From Lingula anatina (taxonomy: Eukaryota > Brachiopoda > Lingulata > Lingulida > Lingulidae), in contig NW_019775758.1 in NCBI RefSeq assembly GCF_001039355.2, positions 408,813 to 446,440 on the forward strand: a stretch of DNA of 37,628 bases. Reading direction: 5' to 3'. A program made the position numbers and the translations under genes. The notes under the pieces were generated by a model. That model saw nothing but the letters and a program-made list of their open reading frames with translations. It had not been told where the DNA came from and ran no database searches. Shown piece by piece: positions 11,494-23,734 of the stretch (its first letter is position 1; every line of letters begins with the position of its first letter).

Positions 11494-13911
11494 GTAAGTC
11501 TACATGGAAAGCTAAGTCTCGCGAGAATATAAGAGAATATAAAAGAAATATCTGATTAACTCGTAAATAACCCAATTGATCCCTTAAATCAAAACAATGA
11601 ATTTTCGTTAACTTTATCAAAATTTGTGAAAACAGTTCAAAAGACATTCTTTCTCTCTGCGCATTTATGAGACAGCAAAGATGGTTGAGCTCTTGCGCAC
11701 AAGGGGAATTGGTAAAGAACATAGACCTGTTTTGGAACTTCCCTAATATACAGATATGGTGACTTAGAAGTTGTCATGCATAAGATACAATAAAAACAAT
11801 GTTCGAAATTGCCATTGATGGCCATATTTAATGGGGCTAAATAACTGGGGTTGCCCATATTCTTGTTCTCCAAGTAAACACCCTATTTTTATGTCGTTAC
11901 AAATTTATGATCCCTGCAAACAAGTCTAATTTATAGCATAAAGGTTTAAGGGTCTGAATTAATTCATGAAAGGGTAGAATTTGCGGGACCAAATCTTAAT
12001 CAGATTTCGCAGAAATGTTTATGATTTACCACAAGTTTTATTTTTACACAACTTGTTTTCAAGTCCAGTTATTTCAGCGAATATTCTCAGTCATATAATT
12101 TTGATGGGTAAAATGGGGACTTAAGGGTCGTTATGTTTTCCTTTCTTCATTTGTTCAACGCCCATTAATTTATCTTGTGTTGATGATGTCTGATGCGAAA
12201 AAAATCCTGCTTTATGTGAAAAGGAGGGCGGGTGCACCATGTTTTTTTTCACAATTTTTTGTATATGTATATATACATACACACCACACCACATCAAATC
12301 TTCAGGAACAGCGTACTGCCTCGCACATCTGATATGTAATCAAGTCTTCTAGAGCGTAACAACAACAACATCAATGCGTGTTACTTTTATCACCATCACG
12401 ATAACGCTGCCGCCATAATTCACCGTCTTTGCTACGATCATTACTTATAACTGGCCATATTTCCATTACATTAAGGGATGGCAACTTTTAATTTTGGACA
12501 AACATGGATTTTTCTGGGGTAAACGACAATTTCCTCAAACTTTCCAATGGTAAATGAGTCCGTCCTAACATTCAAGATTAGTCCATGTTTTTTAAAGTTT
12601 GTTTTATTTTTTTGTAATCTCTTAAGAAATTATTATAGGCTATAGCCATCTATGGAGGTCACGGGGTCCGTAATTCCAGAATTATTGCGATAACCGCCGT
12701 TTTGGTGGTAAAAGATAATTTATTTATTTATTTATTTAAGAGTTGTTTGCAATGTTTTTATTGCGAAATATGAATCTCATACGAAGAGTTGTTATTTCTT
12801 TAAGATTTGGCGCCTGTGTGTGTGTGTGTGTGTGTGTTTTGGGGGGGGGGGGCAGTAGATAAAATACCAGTTAAAGTAAGATGACTCCATAACTGAATTA
12901 ATCATTATCGTTATTATGCTTTTAAAATCACAACCAACAATTTGTTTAATTCATCCTGCCTTCAATGAACTACCAGTTTGCATTTATTTAGAGATATAGT
13001 ACAGTGATGGGTGAATATGCGAGGGTTCGTACGTAATCTAGTCGCTCTGTGACTTAATTAAGATTAACGCCAGTTTTGAACGCATTTGATATATTTCTCC
13101 GTTACTTCTACAGTTATATAATAATAAACAGCGGTGAGGCACTTTTTGTGTGACGGTTTGAGGTTTGGAAGATGGGGTGGGGGTGGGGGGTGGGGGGATA
13201 GCGAGAGACGTTGGGTAATATTTTCCAAGAAGGACCCGTTCTGTTGCATGATTTTTATCTAAATAAATTGTGTCCAATAATTATAAGTCGCACTTAGTTC
13301 AACTATGTAAAAAAAGGACTGTCATGTCCTCTGCCGAAATATCTTATATTTGAATATAGTATTAAAATACCTTCAAGGTAGGCCTACCTATTAAGACAGT
13401 GGCATGCGACGACTGCGGTAAAATCTGATTTTAAGAACACGTTCTCCAGTATAATGGTCAGAAACTCTCCCCAAAATAAAGCGTACTGCTCGAGATTCAA
13501 ATGTGGAATACCACGAACTCAGGACATATCAGAATATGCCTTCTGGAGATTGCTTGGAACTTAGAACTGTAGCATATTTTTATCATGAATGCAAGATTAT
13601 TGTAATCAAGTGTGCTCAGCCTAACCATATTACCCCCTTTTTTTTCATTTGACCATATGAAATATTTGACCTGTAGAGTGTTGTATCAATTGTGGTAAAA
13701 TGCCAGTTATGGTAGGCCCTACATCTTTTATCTTTTATGTTACGCGTTCTGAAGAACGCATTCTCCGACAGAAAATGAAGTTTTATTATTTTATGAGAAG
13801 AGCGGAAGAGCAAACTGACTTCAAAACATGAAACGTTCCTTTTTCGAATTATCAAACCAATAAAGTTTTAATAAAATCCTATTGAAATTTTAATTTCCTT
13901 TTTTTTTCCAG
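11494..13911 (+). other. Intron 2 with simple repeats and a G-quadruplex motif
   Basis: This 2.4 kb intron contains a (TG)n run at 12815-12836 followed by twelve Gs at 12841-12852. A four-run G tract lies at 13174-13197, and a palindrome GCGTTCT-GA-AGAACGC lies at 13743-13758. No extra exon or nested gene was seen. It ends in a good polypyrimidine tract and CCAG. Confidence 0.8.
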
Positions 13912-14262
13912 AGATATGTGCCACAGAAGCCGACATTGTTTTCGTTCTGGACGCGTCTGGCTCCATGAACCAGCAGGACTGGGCTCGTGTGGTCAGTTTC
14001 GCCCAGCAGATCGTCCAGCAGTTCACGGTGTCCCCACAGGACACTCAGTTCGCGGCCATCAGCTTCGACACCAGGCCCAGGAACCAGTTTAACCTGGTCC
14101 AGTATAGCACCGCGGCGGAGGTGCAGACCGCCCTTCGCAATATCGAGCCGCTAGGCGGCAGCACGAACATCGCCGGCGCTCTACTTCGTGCACGTGACTT
14201 GATGACGAGTGTGTCTGCAGGAGCACGTGATAACGCCGTCAAGATCGCTATTACATTAACAG
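13912..14262 (+). CDS. Coding exon 2: von Willebrand factor A domain, N-terminal part
   Basis: This encodes residues 24-140. It opens with a cysteine (EICATEA) and the first beta strand ADIVFVLDASGSM. D37, S39 and S41 form the DxSxS metal-binding (MIDAS) motif. T108, in GGSTNIAGAL, is the MIDAS threonine. The third MIDAS element follows in the next exon. Intact MIDAS residues suggest divalent-cation-dependent ligand binding, as in matrilins, collagen VI and integrin I domains. The exon is clearly richer in GC and CpG than its flanks. It ends ACAG|GTGCGC (phase 1). Reading on into the intron gives a spurious 43-residue tail that stops at 14388. Confidence 0.95.
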
Positions 14263-14718
14263 GTGCGCTTTTAAATTATTATTTAACCAAATACTTTTTT
14301 TTGAGAATTCTACTGAAAATAAAAACATTTAATTGTTATATTTCTATTATTATGGGGACAAGTATCTTGCAATTTGAAGGTGCACGATGACTTGTCGATT
14401 CGACGACCGATTGAGAAAAATAAATACCGAAGGTGGATACCTGATATTGAGCGCAAAATATTGACTCTTCTTTAAACATCTCTAAGTGATTTCCAAAAGT
14501 TTTTGGGGATAAAATAACGAAATACTTTAATAGCGAATTTTATAATAAGAGAAAAAAAAAAGAAAATTGCTTTCAAAACGTGAAATGTTTCTGTTTTGAC
14601 TTTAATAAAGCCCTTATAAAGTTCCTTCTGAATAAAGGAGTGTTTTTTCATTTGAATTTTTGAAAGTCAAATTTTAATAATATATTCCTCCATCATCCAT
14701 TTTATTCTATTTTTATAG
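14263..14718 (+). other. Intron 3
   Basis: This AT-rich phase 1 intron divides the vWA domain immediately before the TDG motif. Nothing else is recognised in it. Confidence 0.9.
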
Positions 14719-14955
14719 ATGGTGTTCAAAACATTGACACTGACGGCACAGTGCGCGACGCTGCTAACGCTCTACGCGCCGCAAACGTCACGACATTCGC
14801 CATCTACGTCGGTACGGACCTTGCCTCCAATCCCAATATCAACCAACAGATGCAGGACATGGCGACAAGACCGGATTATCTCTTTCAAGCGGACGATTTT
14901 AACGCTTTAGCTGTTGCTGGTTTCACGCAGGACGTAGCTCAGACTATTTGTATAG
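14719..14955 (+). CDS. Coding exon 3: von Willebrand factor A domain, C-terminal part
   Basis: This encodes residues 141-219. The split codon restores LTDGVQN, where D141 is the MIDAS aspartate. The sequence then follows the vWA fold: helix VRDAANALRAANVTTF, strand AIYVGT, a helix ending in QDMATRPDYLFQADDF, and a final helix FNALAVAGFTQDVAQ. A cysteine (TICIG) at the end can pair with C26 to close the domain. NVT is a potential N-glycosylation site. Acceptor TTTTTATAG and donor ATAG|GTAAGT keep phase 1. Confidence 0.95.
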
Positions 14956-15019
14956 GTAAGTCCGTTTAACGTATAGTTTGTTGTGTTTGGCTTTTCAGCT
15001 TGTCCCTTTTGAAGCTCCT

Positions 15020-15215
15020 AGCAGATTGTGTTTGGTGTTCCAAAAGATTGTGTTAATTGTGATCTAAATTGCGTGAGATGATCCAGTATAAGAGCTTAGA
15101 TATTATTGAAAATGTATTTGTTAGCTGGTAGATTACGCAGGAAGGTAGTGTGGTTGTGGTAGATGTGCCAAGCAATTGTGTTAGATGTTCCCTGTCATTG
15201 TGGTAGATGCGCTCA
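15020..15215. repeat. Degenerate GATTGTG/TAGATG repeat
   Basis: Imperfect copies of ATTGTGTTAGATGTTCC-like units recur (AGATTGTGTTTGGTGTTCC, AATTGTGTTAGATGTTCC, CATTGTGGTAGATGCGC). They resemble the cores of the arrays at 1850-1975 and 35953-36165. Confidence 0.55.
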
Positions 15216-17278
15216 ATAATTACATACGATGGGATTTGAGATTAGCAGAGCTTTGGTGAAACAAGCAATGATTAAATTTGCTTATCTGGAAGTCCGTAAA
15301 CCAAGTCATTCAGTTTGTTTTAAAAGCAAAATTTATAGCGAAAATAGCTAGATAAATAAATGGATAAATAAATAAACAGTTCAACAGATAGAAGTAAATA
15401 GTAAAAAAAAAAAAAAAGAAACAACAACAAAGAATAAAAATGTCCAACTGCACCATACTTATACTTCACAGCGAAAATGGTCTTATTTTTGTTTCAATAC
15501 TTTCAAATTTGGCGAATTATCCGCTTAATTATCCGCTTATTCTTATATTCACAAAGTAGCAAGACGTAGTGTTTACAACGCGTTGCGAAAAACGAAAGCT
15601 TGTCAATATACCATATAATACCAGCAGCGTCAAGTTAGGTGCATATCTTACAGAATTTGCATTTCAGCCAAACTTTTCATTTGTAAGAAAAATAGAGAAA
15701 TGGTTACTGATTATGTTTGAGCAGCGCATTTGCTGTGCCACTGTTTGGCATGCATATTCAAATAAGGGTACTGTTTTTTTTCTTTTTTCAATTTATCATA
15801 CGCACGTTAGGAAGAATTTGTGCTCTCTATACAAAACTGTTCAGATAAAAATTCTCTTCAAATAATAACAAAATAATATAATGCATATAGAATACTATTA
15901 ACTTTTAAAATGTTTTCACGTTCGCCCGTCTAGCATTTATTATTTTTTCATATAATAAAGCAATAAGTTTTTCTTATTCAGTTAGGAACTATATAATTTT
16001 AATTCATTTGTACTAGGTAACACGATGACGTAAACTCACCCTTCAAAAGGAAACGGCTCAATGTATGCTAATTAATGATAATGTATGTTTACTATGCCCA
16101 GCAATCAGATAGGGGGAGCTGTTTGCTTCTTGATGGCCAAGATAAAAGCAACTAATCATAGTCATTAGCGACAAGCAATAAACCACTGACTGGTGTTTTA
16201 CATTCTGAAAGACTATTTAGGTCGTATGAATGAAATTGAAATTTAAGTGCTTATTTGCCGGCAAAAAACATTGCATTTTAAAAATTGACAAGCTGGTTAA
16301 CATCAGATATGGGCACTGAGTTATTTTTCGTGGTTGCTCTTTACGGAAAGGCAATATTAATTTTGATACTGTAGTCATTGATTCAAAACTGTAAAATTTA
16401 ATCTATAGTACGGGAATTGTGGCTTTCAACAATACATTTTAATGTAGTTGATTGGATTCTTGGAACAAAATATTATTCTAAACTGTTTACCGAAAAATAC
16501 GAGACTATTTATAAAAGGAATTTTGACAGACGGACAAAAGTTATAAAACCCTCTGATAAACAGAAATTTCTACAAAGTAACGGAAATAAGGTTATTAAAA
16601 CAACGGTGTTTGCCGTTGCATTTTTAAGGTAAGGGAATGAAAAACAAATATTCATTTAATCAATCGGAACCCTTTTCGCCAATAAAGCGTCTACGTCGTC
16701 TTTTAATGTTATTCCATTTTATTTCAGTTTTATCAAAATCATTATATATCATCATATTATAAGTTGAATAGTGATGACAATATGGTTTTACTTAATTTTA
16801 TCTTAATCTTAAAGAAAAAGGTAGAAAAAAATAATTAAACAGGCGCACGTCATTTACTTTCATTATTAAAAAATGTCCTATTTCATATTAGTTTTTTTTT
16901 ATTGTTGTCAGACATCTAATTCTTTGTTCTTGGAAAAATTATACAGTTAAAAACAAAATAGTGTTAATTTCTTTTTGAAAAAGGATAAAGAGAAAAAATA
17001 AATTTTCAGAAAATCAACCTATATAGCCTGTTCTCGGAAAAAGCCCACAAAGGAACCGGAATAGGACTTTTTCCTCTCTGGTTCACTGTGCTATCTTAGC
17101 AATCAAATCTGACAGTGACATTAACAATAGGTGCATTGTTAACAAACCAGAGACTCTATCATCGAAAATCATCTTATAACGTGGTGCCGATAATGCGTTA
17201 TCAGTCGCCTCTTCCTGTGTTCGGCGGTTACGTCTTATGTCCGGTGTCAGCGCTAGGCATGATGGGACAGAGACAGGA

Positions 17279-17302
17279 AGAGAGAGAGAGAGAGAGAGAG
17301 AG
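17279..17302. repeat. (GA)n microsatellite
   Basis: A pure AG dinucleotide run within intron 4. Open frames on either strand across it are artefacts. Confidence 0.95.
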
Positions 17303-18279
17303 ATGCGATCAGTACTTTGAACTTGAGGGTGACTTCCGACCAAGTCCATGTTTAGTGATAGAACGATATGTATAGAAAGCGATAAGCGAAACATCTTGAT
17401 GTTATCTTTTTTTCTCTATTAGTACTTCTTTTCACGAAAGATGCCAGGGTGTCCAGAATGTTTTCATGCTTTAAGATGTAAGAATTGGAATAATAATCAA
17501 GTTATCAATCATATACCTTTTACATCTGTCAAGAAAGACAGAAACTGAGTTCCTTCAAATCTGAAAAAAAAATACTGTCAATAAAAATTCCATCTCGTTA
17601 TCGCGATGTAGAATCGTGCTGTTGCCAAGAGCGTTTTCTTTGCGAAATGATTGGTAACGTCTCCCCACTGATTTTATCGGAATCCGTGATATCTTAATAG
17701 TCCCCTTATGAAGATAGTGTTGCTTTAGATGTTCATTTTAATTATTTATTTTCAAAATTGATGAAGTACACTTTGACATGAATACAACATCCTCTTCCGT
17801 TTGATAAATCTACAGCGCAACGATACCACGTAATACATCGTAATAATTAGCCACCAAAAGCAAGAACAGGATCCTTATTGTGGTTGTGTGGTAAATCTTG
17901 TTTATATCCGCTGATTCATGTCATTTTATCTGTTTGAGAAGCAAAATGGCGCTTGGATCTTTCACTCCAGATGATGGCTAATAATAATATTATTTTAATC
18001 GCAAAGAATAATCATTATCTTGACCTGCATTCCCTTTAGATATTTTATCTAATTACAACCAAAAAGAAACTGTAAGAATAGCATTATACTTGGGAATTTT
18101 CTACTGTGAACAGCATTACTATATCATGTCGCTTAATAATGAAGAATTATGGAACCGTTTTTCGTGGACTAAAAGTAATAATTAGGATTGGGGCGAATGG
18201 AGGATGGAATCTTCATGATCCCACCCCTAATCTAATTGATATCCTGGTGGATCCTTCAAGTTCTCATACATTTGGTGAG

Positions 18280-19290
18280 AAAGAACCCGCGTCATCCACC
18301 GCAGAATTTCTAACACGCCAGACCGTTACAGTGCGTCCTCCAGAACGTGAGAAATCGGTACCTTGACAGGGTGGGAACGACGACCGTTAAACCCAAACCG
18401 TTAGAACTCGAAGATCCGTTAATTGGCGGGTCTCCCTTGTTTTATCTGCGACCGAGATCGCTGTCCGATACGGTGTCCACTCTCACCGAGATGAAGCTGA
18501 TGATGATGATGGGGACCAGGATGGGACGTCTAGGGGCCATTTTGGTCACCGCGGCGTGAAAATATGGACTGCAAAGGATTATGGGAGTACCCTGAGTTTC
18601 AAAGGTCACACGCAAACCGCCTCTTTACTATAGTACTGGAAACGGTATGGGCATGCTGATAGTGGAGAGTAGAGCTTCTAATGACACCTGGAACCCAGGG
18701 TGCGTGATAGGATAGGAGGCGGGGTTCGGTATCAGAGGTCTGTATGCAAAATATAATTACAGCGATGGGGAGTGAGATACCGGCTGAAGATCAACGGAAT
18801 GGCGGGTTCTCAAGGAAGGATAGTCGTCGCGTGAGGAGGGAGCTGTTCCCACACCTGGTGACCGCATTGCGATGGTATAAAGGCCGGGGTCTGGGACGCA
18901 GTGGTGTGAGTTGAGCTGTGGTCAGTTGGCCTGACTGGACACAGCAGTGGACAGCGTCTGTTGCTGAGGTAGTAGGAATGGTAGTAGTGATAGTGGACGC
19001 ACAAATGGGCACACTGGCGGCTGATTGCAAGGCCACTGTGCAAGGCTACCCGAGAAGACATCGATGCGTATGCAGGGTGACTCAACCGGCAGGGCACTAA
19101 GCGTAACTTTGGCAACCGTTACCGCGACAACCGTTACGTAGGCAACCACGAAGTTGCGAAATGGGTGATATTTTGTGGTGGTTTTCGTCATTGCTGTTCC
19201 CTCCCCCAGAGGGCAATGACTTGCTCACTTCCACGCTATGACACGTAGATGAAACAAGCACTTGAAGAATAGCGCGCTGCAACAGGGAAA
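18280..19290. promoter_or_regulatory. CpG-rich block inside intron 4, possible internal promoter or enhancer
   Basis: GC and CpG content rise sharply here compared with the surrounding AT-rich intron. Six CCGTTA motifs (reverse complement TAACGG, a Myb-type core) lie at 18323, 18384, 18398, 18416, 19116 and 19131. A TATA-like GTATAAAGGCCGGGG lies at 18874-18888. Several short overlapping open frames have no recognisable domain. It could instead be an old transposon remnant. The regulatory role is inferred. Confidence 0.35.
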
Positions 19291-20721
19291 GATGAGATCC
19301 GAGGGAAAGAAAAACATGTCAAGTCTCCTGGTTTGGGAACCTGTTTCGCTCAGGTCAGGCTATGACAAACTGCCCTTTGCGAAGGTTTCCATCCCAGAGC
19401 TTGTTAAACCGTCACCAGCGTCACTCTCCGACCAGACTTAAAACCAGCCGTGAAACATGGATACCAATACATTGTGCTGTTTAATTTACTTTCGATAAGA
19501 TTTTATACAGAGGCAATGAGATCCTAGTGGTGTCATACAAAGAAGACAGAGACGGGGTCCCTGTTTCTCATCGTGCTTTTTATCTCTATATTGGTTGGAT
19601 GCTTTTTAAAATTCTTTTTGCTTAATCTTGAAGTGGCTTGAACCAGGTGTTCATTTTACGCTTCATGCTGTCTTAAACATACATGCATTAATGACGTCTG
19701 GGGTACATTTTGGAAACACTTAACGTTGCAGAAAAGATGTCTTGACACTCACTTGAAGAAGAAGCACAGGTTAAGATTAGGGACTGTCTTGTGAAATTTC
19801 AGAAAAAAATCTCAAAAAAAATGACAGCTTTATATACTTGAAGAAACGCATCGCAGTTGGCGTTTTCGCTGAGAGAGATGGGTCGGCTTTTGTTATTTTT
19901 TTAATAAACATATACGTCTCACAAGTGAATTTCATGAAGGTTCGAGACCGGCACTATAAGACACTCAACGCACAATATATTCTTATCATCGTAATAGTTT
20001 TTTTATATAAAAATATGTGAGCAGTATAAACTCCGTATGCGTGACGTGTGTCATAGAGAGACTAATGGTCTAACACGTAGTGATGCAGACCGGGGCTACA
20101 GCAGGCTAATTTTAAGTCTCTCCTGACGATTATGATTTAGGTTTTGTTGTACCTCAGTTGTTTTCTTGATGAATATTGGATTCAGACACCGTCGAATCTG
20201 GACGGCAGAGAGCATATAAAACACTCCTGGGCCGTTCCTGTTTAAAGTCAAACGCTGCCAGTGATCAGGGCTTTTTTCTGTGCTTTTTGCAACATGTAAA
20301 AGTCATTTTAATTGGATAGATTATTTCATGTACAATATCTTGTGGAAATGTGATAAAAGTTTTGAGTTTTTTTTTCTTTTTTCATACGCGTTCGAATTAA
20401 GATATAGAATTTCATGATTACAGACGGGAAAATGATAAAACAACAGAATAGAAGTTAAAAGTACCCGTTATCTAACCCAGGGATGGCATCTCCCCTCATT
20501 GTCGCACTATCTCTGCAGGAAATCCACTCCCGTGTCTCAATTATCAACTAAATACCGGCCTTTATCTGACGCAGTGCCCGTTATGTTGGAGAATTAACGT
20601 ACTTAGGGCCATCTTACCCGTCTCTCATCTGGAACGCCTTACGACAAGTGTATATCTGATTTGGCTGCGCCCCGTCATCCATCTTGTAAATTATACCCCT
20701 GGATTATATATAAACTGCAGA

Positions 20722-20880
20722 TAAAGTTTGTTCTCTCTCTCTCTCCCTCTCCACTTGTATTAAGACTTATATTCACTATCATATTCCTTATTATTCCTTG
20801 CCGTTAAAGTTTGTTCTCTCTCTCTCGTCGTGCACTAAAAACTTATATTTAATATCATATTCCTTATTATTTCTTGATGA
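20722..20880. repeat. Tandem duplication of an 80 bp unit
   Basis: Two adjacent copies, about 20722-20803 and 20804-20880, share TAAAGTTTGTTCTCTCTC, ACTTATATT and TCATATTCCTTATTATT in the same order. Confidence 0.8.
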
Positions 20881-22530
20881 CTTTCCCATCTTGCTTTCCC
20901 GTAGATTGTACGAAAATGAAAAATATGGTAAAAATTTTAAATCACAAAATTTTAAGGTGCTGCACTTACTTATTAAGCAAAAGTTCAAGCTAAAAGGTCT
21001 AAATTTTGTACAGTATTAGCTTGTCCAAGTATTTGTATCTTCATACTCTTATTTTAACCTGCATGTAAGTAAATACACAGTGCGAGTTTGTGATATTGGA
21101 ATGTGTGACTCATTCAGGTGTCTTATACAAATAATAAATTATAATTGTAAACAAATAACTCTGGTATCTCCATGTTATTAATCTGTGGTGTGTTTGTGGC
21201 TAAATTACTGGGTGGGGGTGGTTGTACGTAAAATTGTATTAAGCATATAAAACAATATAGAATATACTGCAAGTCGCTCACTATTGTGTGTGTATGTATG
21301 TATGTATGTAGATCCGTGTCAACGTTGCTAATGCAATTATTTCATCAATGATTTACAAGCATCAGATTCTTTATACAATATATTTAATGCAAAAGAAAAA
21401 TTTGATGGTTTAAAGACACGGCATTTGAAGGACGGTTCGGTAAACATATACGTTCAAAGTCTGCTTTTGTCTCTTAATTAAAATGTACGACTGATTAAGT
21501 ATTGCGCCTGTTAAAAAAGTTTGCAAAACAAATTCTACCACACGACTTTTACGTCTTTAACTTCGGTCTTTTCTTCGGATACCACGGCAGCAATTTAAAT
21601 TAATCTCTAAAAATATTGTTGAGTTATAGAAACACATATGATGTAAATTTCACTCAAAAAAGTGGTCTAAACACAAGAAGCAATAAATGTATTTCTTAAA
21701 TAACTCTGAATATTAAAAATATACTTTCAGTGAAGTTCCCAAAATGAACAATTTTTCTAATATATCATATCATATTTCTAACAACAGAAAATACCCACAC
21801 AATGTAACGCTAGTCAAAATGATACATATAATACGCACATTTAGGAAAATAGCTGCAGTTTCTTATACTGCAAATAAAAGACGCTAGCATGTTATATGGC
21901 TGTTAATTACACTTGTGTCGCTTTATCTCCTGTGCGGGGAAGGGAAAGATGAAAATTACGGTGGAATAGACCCTATCGTAATACAGAATCTACAGGTGTA
22001 CAGATTATTTGATTGTAGTGTGGATAATTTCTCAGCATCCATCACTACAATCTACCAGGATGACAGGAATTTTTTTCCACTTGATATTCACGGATATAAT
22101 TCAGGTTATTATAGTATTGACTAGCCATGAAAAATGTTGTACTGTAACCACTTTAACTACTACTACTACTGCTACTGCAATCTTTATCCCCGATAGTGTA
22201 TATGTTACATATTCATCGCCTCAATAAATGTTATTCTACAACCACAATCACGAACGTTTCATGATAGAAGGCCCACTTTTTTTAGAAAAAGGATCCCCTT
22301 TAAGAAATTGCTGGCTACATGCCTGAATGCAAACAGTTCAGATTAAATGAAGACTATGTCGAAATGTATAACCAGCAAAGATGAAGTAAATTTTAAGAAA
22401 CAAACAACGCCGACCTCAGAAGCATATTTTATTTTTGATATATTTTTTGCTAATTATGTATAAGAGCCGTTCAGGGATGCAAAAGCTGTTGCTTAATAAA
22501 AAGATATTAAAATAAATCCGAAAAATTACA

Positions 22531-22590
22531 GTAATATCGTGGGGGCATTTCGAGGCTGTGAGCGCCCCCCCCCCCTCCCACGATACTAGT
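22531..22590. repeat. Short inverted repeat with G/C tracts
   Basis: TAATATCGTGGGGG on the left and CCCCTCCCACGATACTA on the right can pair around a short loop. It may be a remnant of a fold-back element. Confidence 0.5.
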
Positions 22591-22682
22591 TTTTAATTTG
22601 TCTTGGGGATTTTAAGCGCTCTTTTCTCTTATCTACGGATCTAATTTATCGGTTGTATTTTACTAATGTGCGGTGTCCCGGC

Positions 22683-22798
22683 AAGTCCCCTGTTAGGAGT
22701 TAAGACCTTAGGTGCGTTTTCTATATTGATCAACTAAAATATAGATAAAAAAAGAAAACGCCTCACCTTCGGCTTATCCGCCATCCTCAGGGACTCTT
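22683..22798. mobile_element. Imperfect palindrome, MITE-like fold-back
   Basis: The left arm (AGTCCCCTG, AGGTGCGTTTTC) pairs imperfectly with the right arm (GAAAACGCCTCACCTT, CAGGGACT) around a nested CTATATT/AATATAG hairpin. An (AATA)n tract follows at once. It is non-coding. The structure suggests a small non-autonomous transposon or its remnant. Confidence 0.5.
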
Positions 22799-23481
22799 AA
22801 ATAAATAAATAAATACATAAATAAATAAAGGAATGAATTTTTAGGATACGTTAAGTAAATAGATGATCTGTATCGATGCATACTAAACTCAATTTATTAA
22901 ACTTAAAAGATCAACACGGCGATTGTGGTAAATCGACAGAACGCATTTTAGTGACGTCATCGGTATAAGTAGCTAAGGTTTGATGAAACTGGCCAAAGTT
23001 TTTAATGGGAAAATAGACAGTTTATTTGCAGGAATGCAAATTATATAACGCAATTAACATTTTTCTAGTTTCCTAAATTGTGTGGTTATAGTATTGGAGT
23101 GTCCATCTTTGCGTTATGTGTATTGATGCTAGTAGGCCTACCATCTGTTGCTCTTCTGTGATGGGTTAGGCCCTACTTATAATTTTAGTTATGTAGTGTG
23201 ATATTTTTCTGTTGGCCAATAAATGTGATGTGTTAATAAAGGTCTATCTAATGTGACTACAACGTATGAATGTTTCTGCAAGCCCGCTTGTGATGTCAAG
23301 AAAATGATCGATTATACTATAGGCCTAATTATTACTTGTAATAATGTCTTCAACAATTTACGGTGCTACCGAGTTTCGAGTTTTAAATTTCCCATTAACA
23401 ATCTACAGATTTACACACACAGTTTGGAGACTAATTTAATTATCATTTATCAAGTGAACGAAATTACATGAGGTCTTTGCA

Positions 23482-23484
<3 letters not shown>

Positions 23485-23531
<47 letters not shown>
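23485..23531. repeat. (TC)n microsatellite near the EGF1 acceptor
   Basis: A pure TC run of about 47 bases ends 86 bases before the 3' splice site at 23617. On the transcribed strand it forms a long CU tract. Confidence 0.95.
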
Positions 23532-23537
<6 letters not shown>

Positions 23538-23617
23538 AGGGTCTAAAAATTACAAATTTTCGCCAATCTATTGAAAGACGACTTTTTTTAAAATAAATAT
23601 TATTTTTCCTCTTTTAG

Positions 23618-23734
23618 TTGACAACTGTCAAGGGATCGTATGTCAAAATGGCGGCTCGTGCGTTCACCTTTTAAATGATCACGAGTGTCGATGTCTTCCT
23701 GGCTTCAGTGGAGAATTCTGCGAGATCAACCAAG
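23618..23734 (+). CDS. Coding exon 4: EGF-like domain 1
   Basis: This encodes residues 220-258 in one phase 1-1 exon. Six cysteines show the EGF order: C-QGIV-C-QNGGS-C, then E-C-R-C-LPGFSGEF-C, with the typical GFSG turn. The acidic N-terminal motif of calcium-binding EGF domains is missing (it starts VDNC), so calcium binding is not predicted. It acts as a spacer or adhesive module between vWA and the TSP1 block. Acceptor CTCTTTTAG, donor CAAG|GTGCGT. Confidence 0.95.

Larger units (their letters stand above)
14956..23617 (+). other. Intron 4 (8.7 kb), repeats and a CpG-rich block
   Basis: This is the largest intron in the window. It contains a degenerate GATTGTG-type repeat (about 15020-15215), a (GA)n tract (17279-17302), a CpG-rich block (18280-19290), an 82 bp tandem duplication (20722-20880), fold-back sequences (22531-22590 and 22683-22798), an (AATA)n tract (22798-22831) and a long (TC)n tract (23485-23531). 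No phase 1-1 exon with recognisable cysteine spacing was found, so vWA appears to join EGF1 directly. Confidence 0.75.

Noticed and set aside
13965-14390. vWA exon read through into intron 3 as a separate 141-residue protein
   Set aside because: The domain is incomplete and the TDG motif comes exactly in frame from the next exon through a GT-AG junction, so the tail after 14262 is intron.
18790-19282. Several overlapping minus-strand open frames of 60-101 codons
   Set aside because: They are a by-product of the low stop frequency in the GC-rich block. No recognisable protein features, and they conflict with each other.
19936-19946. GGTTCGAGACC, a match to the tRNA/Pol III B box
   Set aside because: No A box at a proper distance and no cloverleaf can be folded around it.
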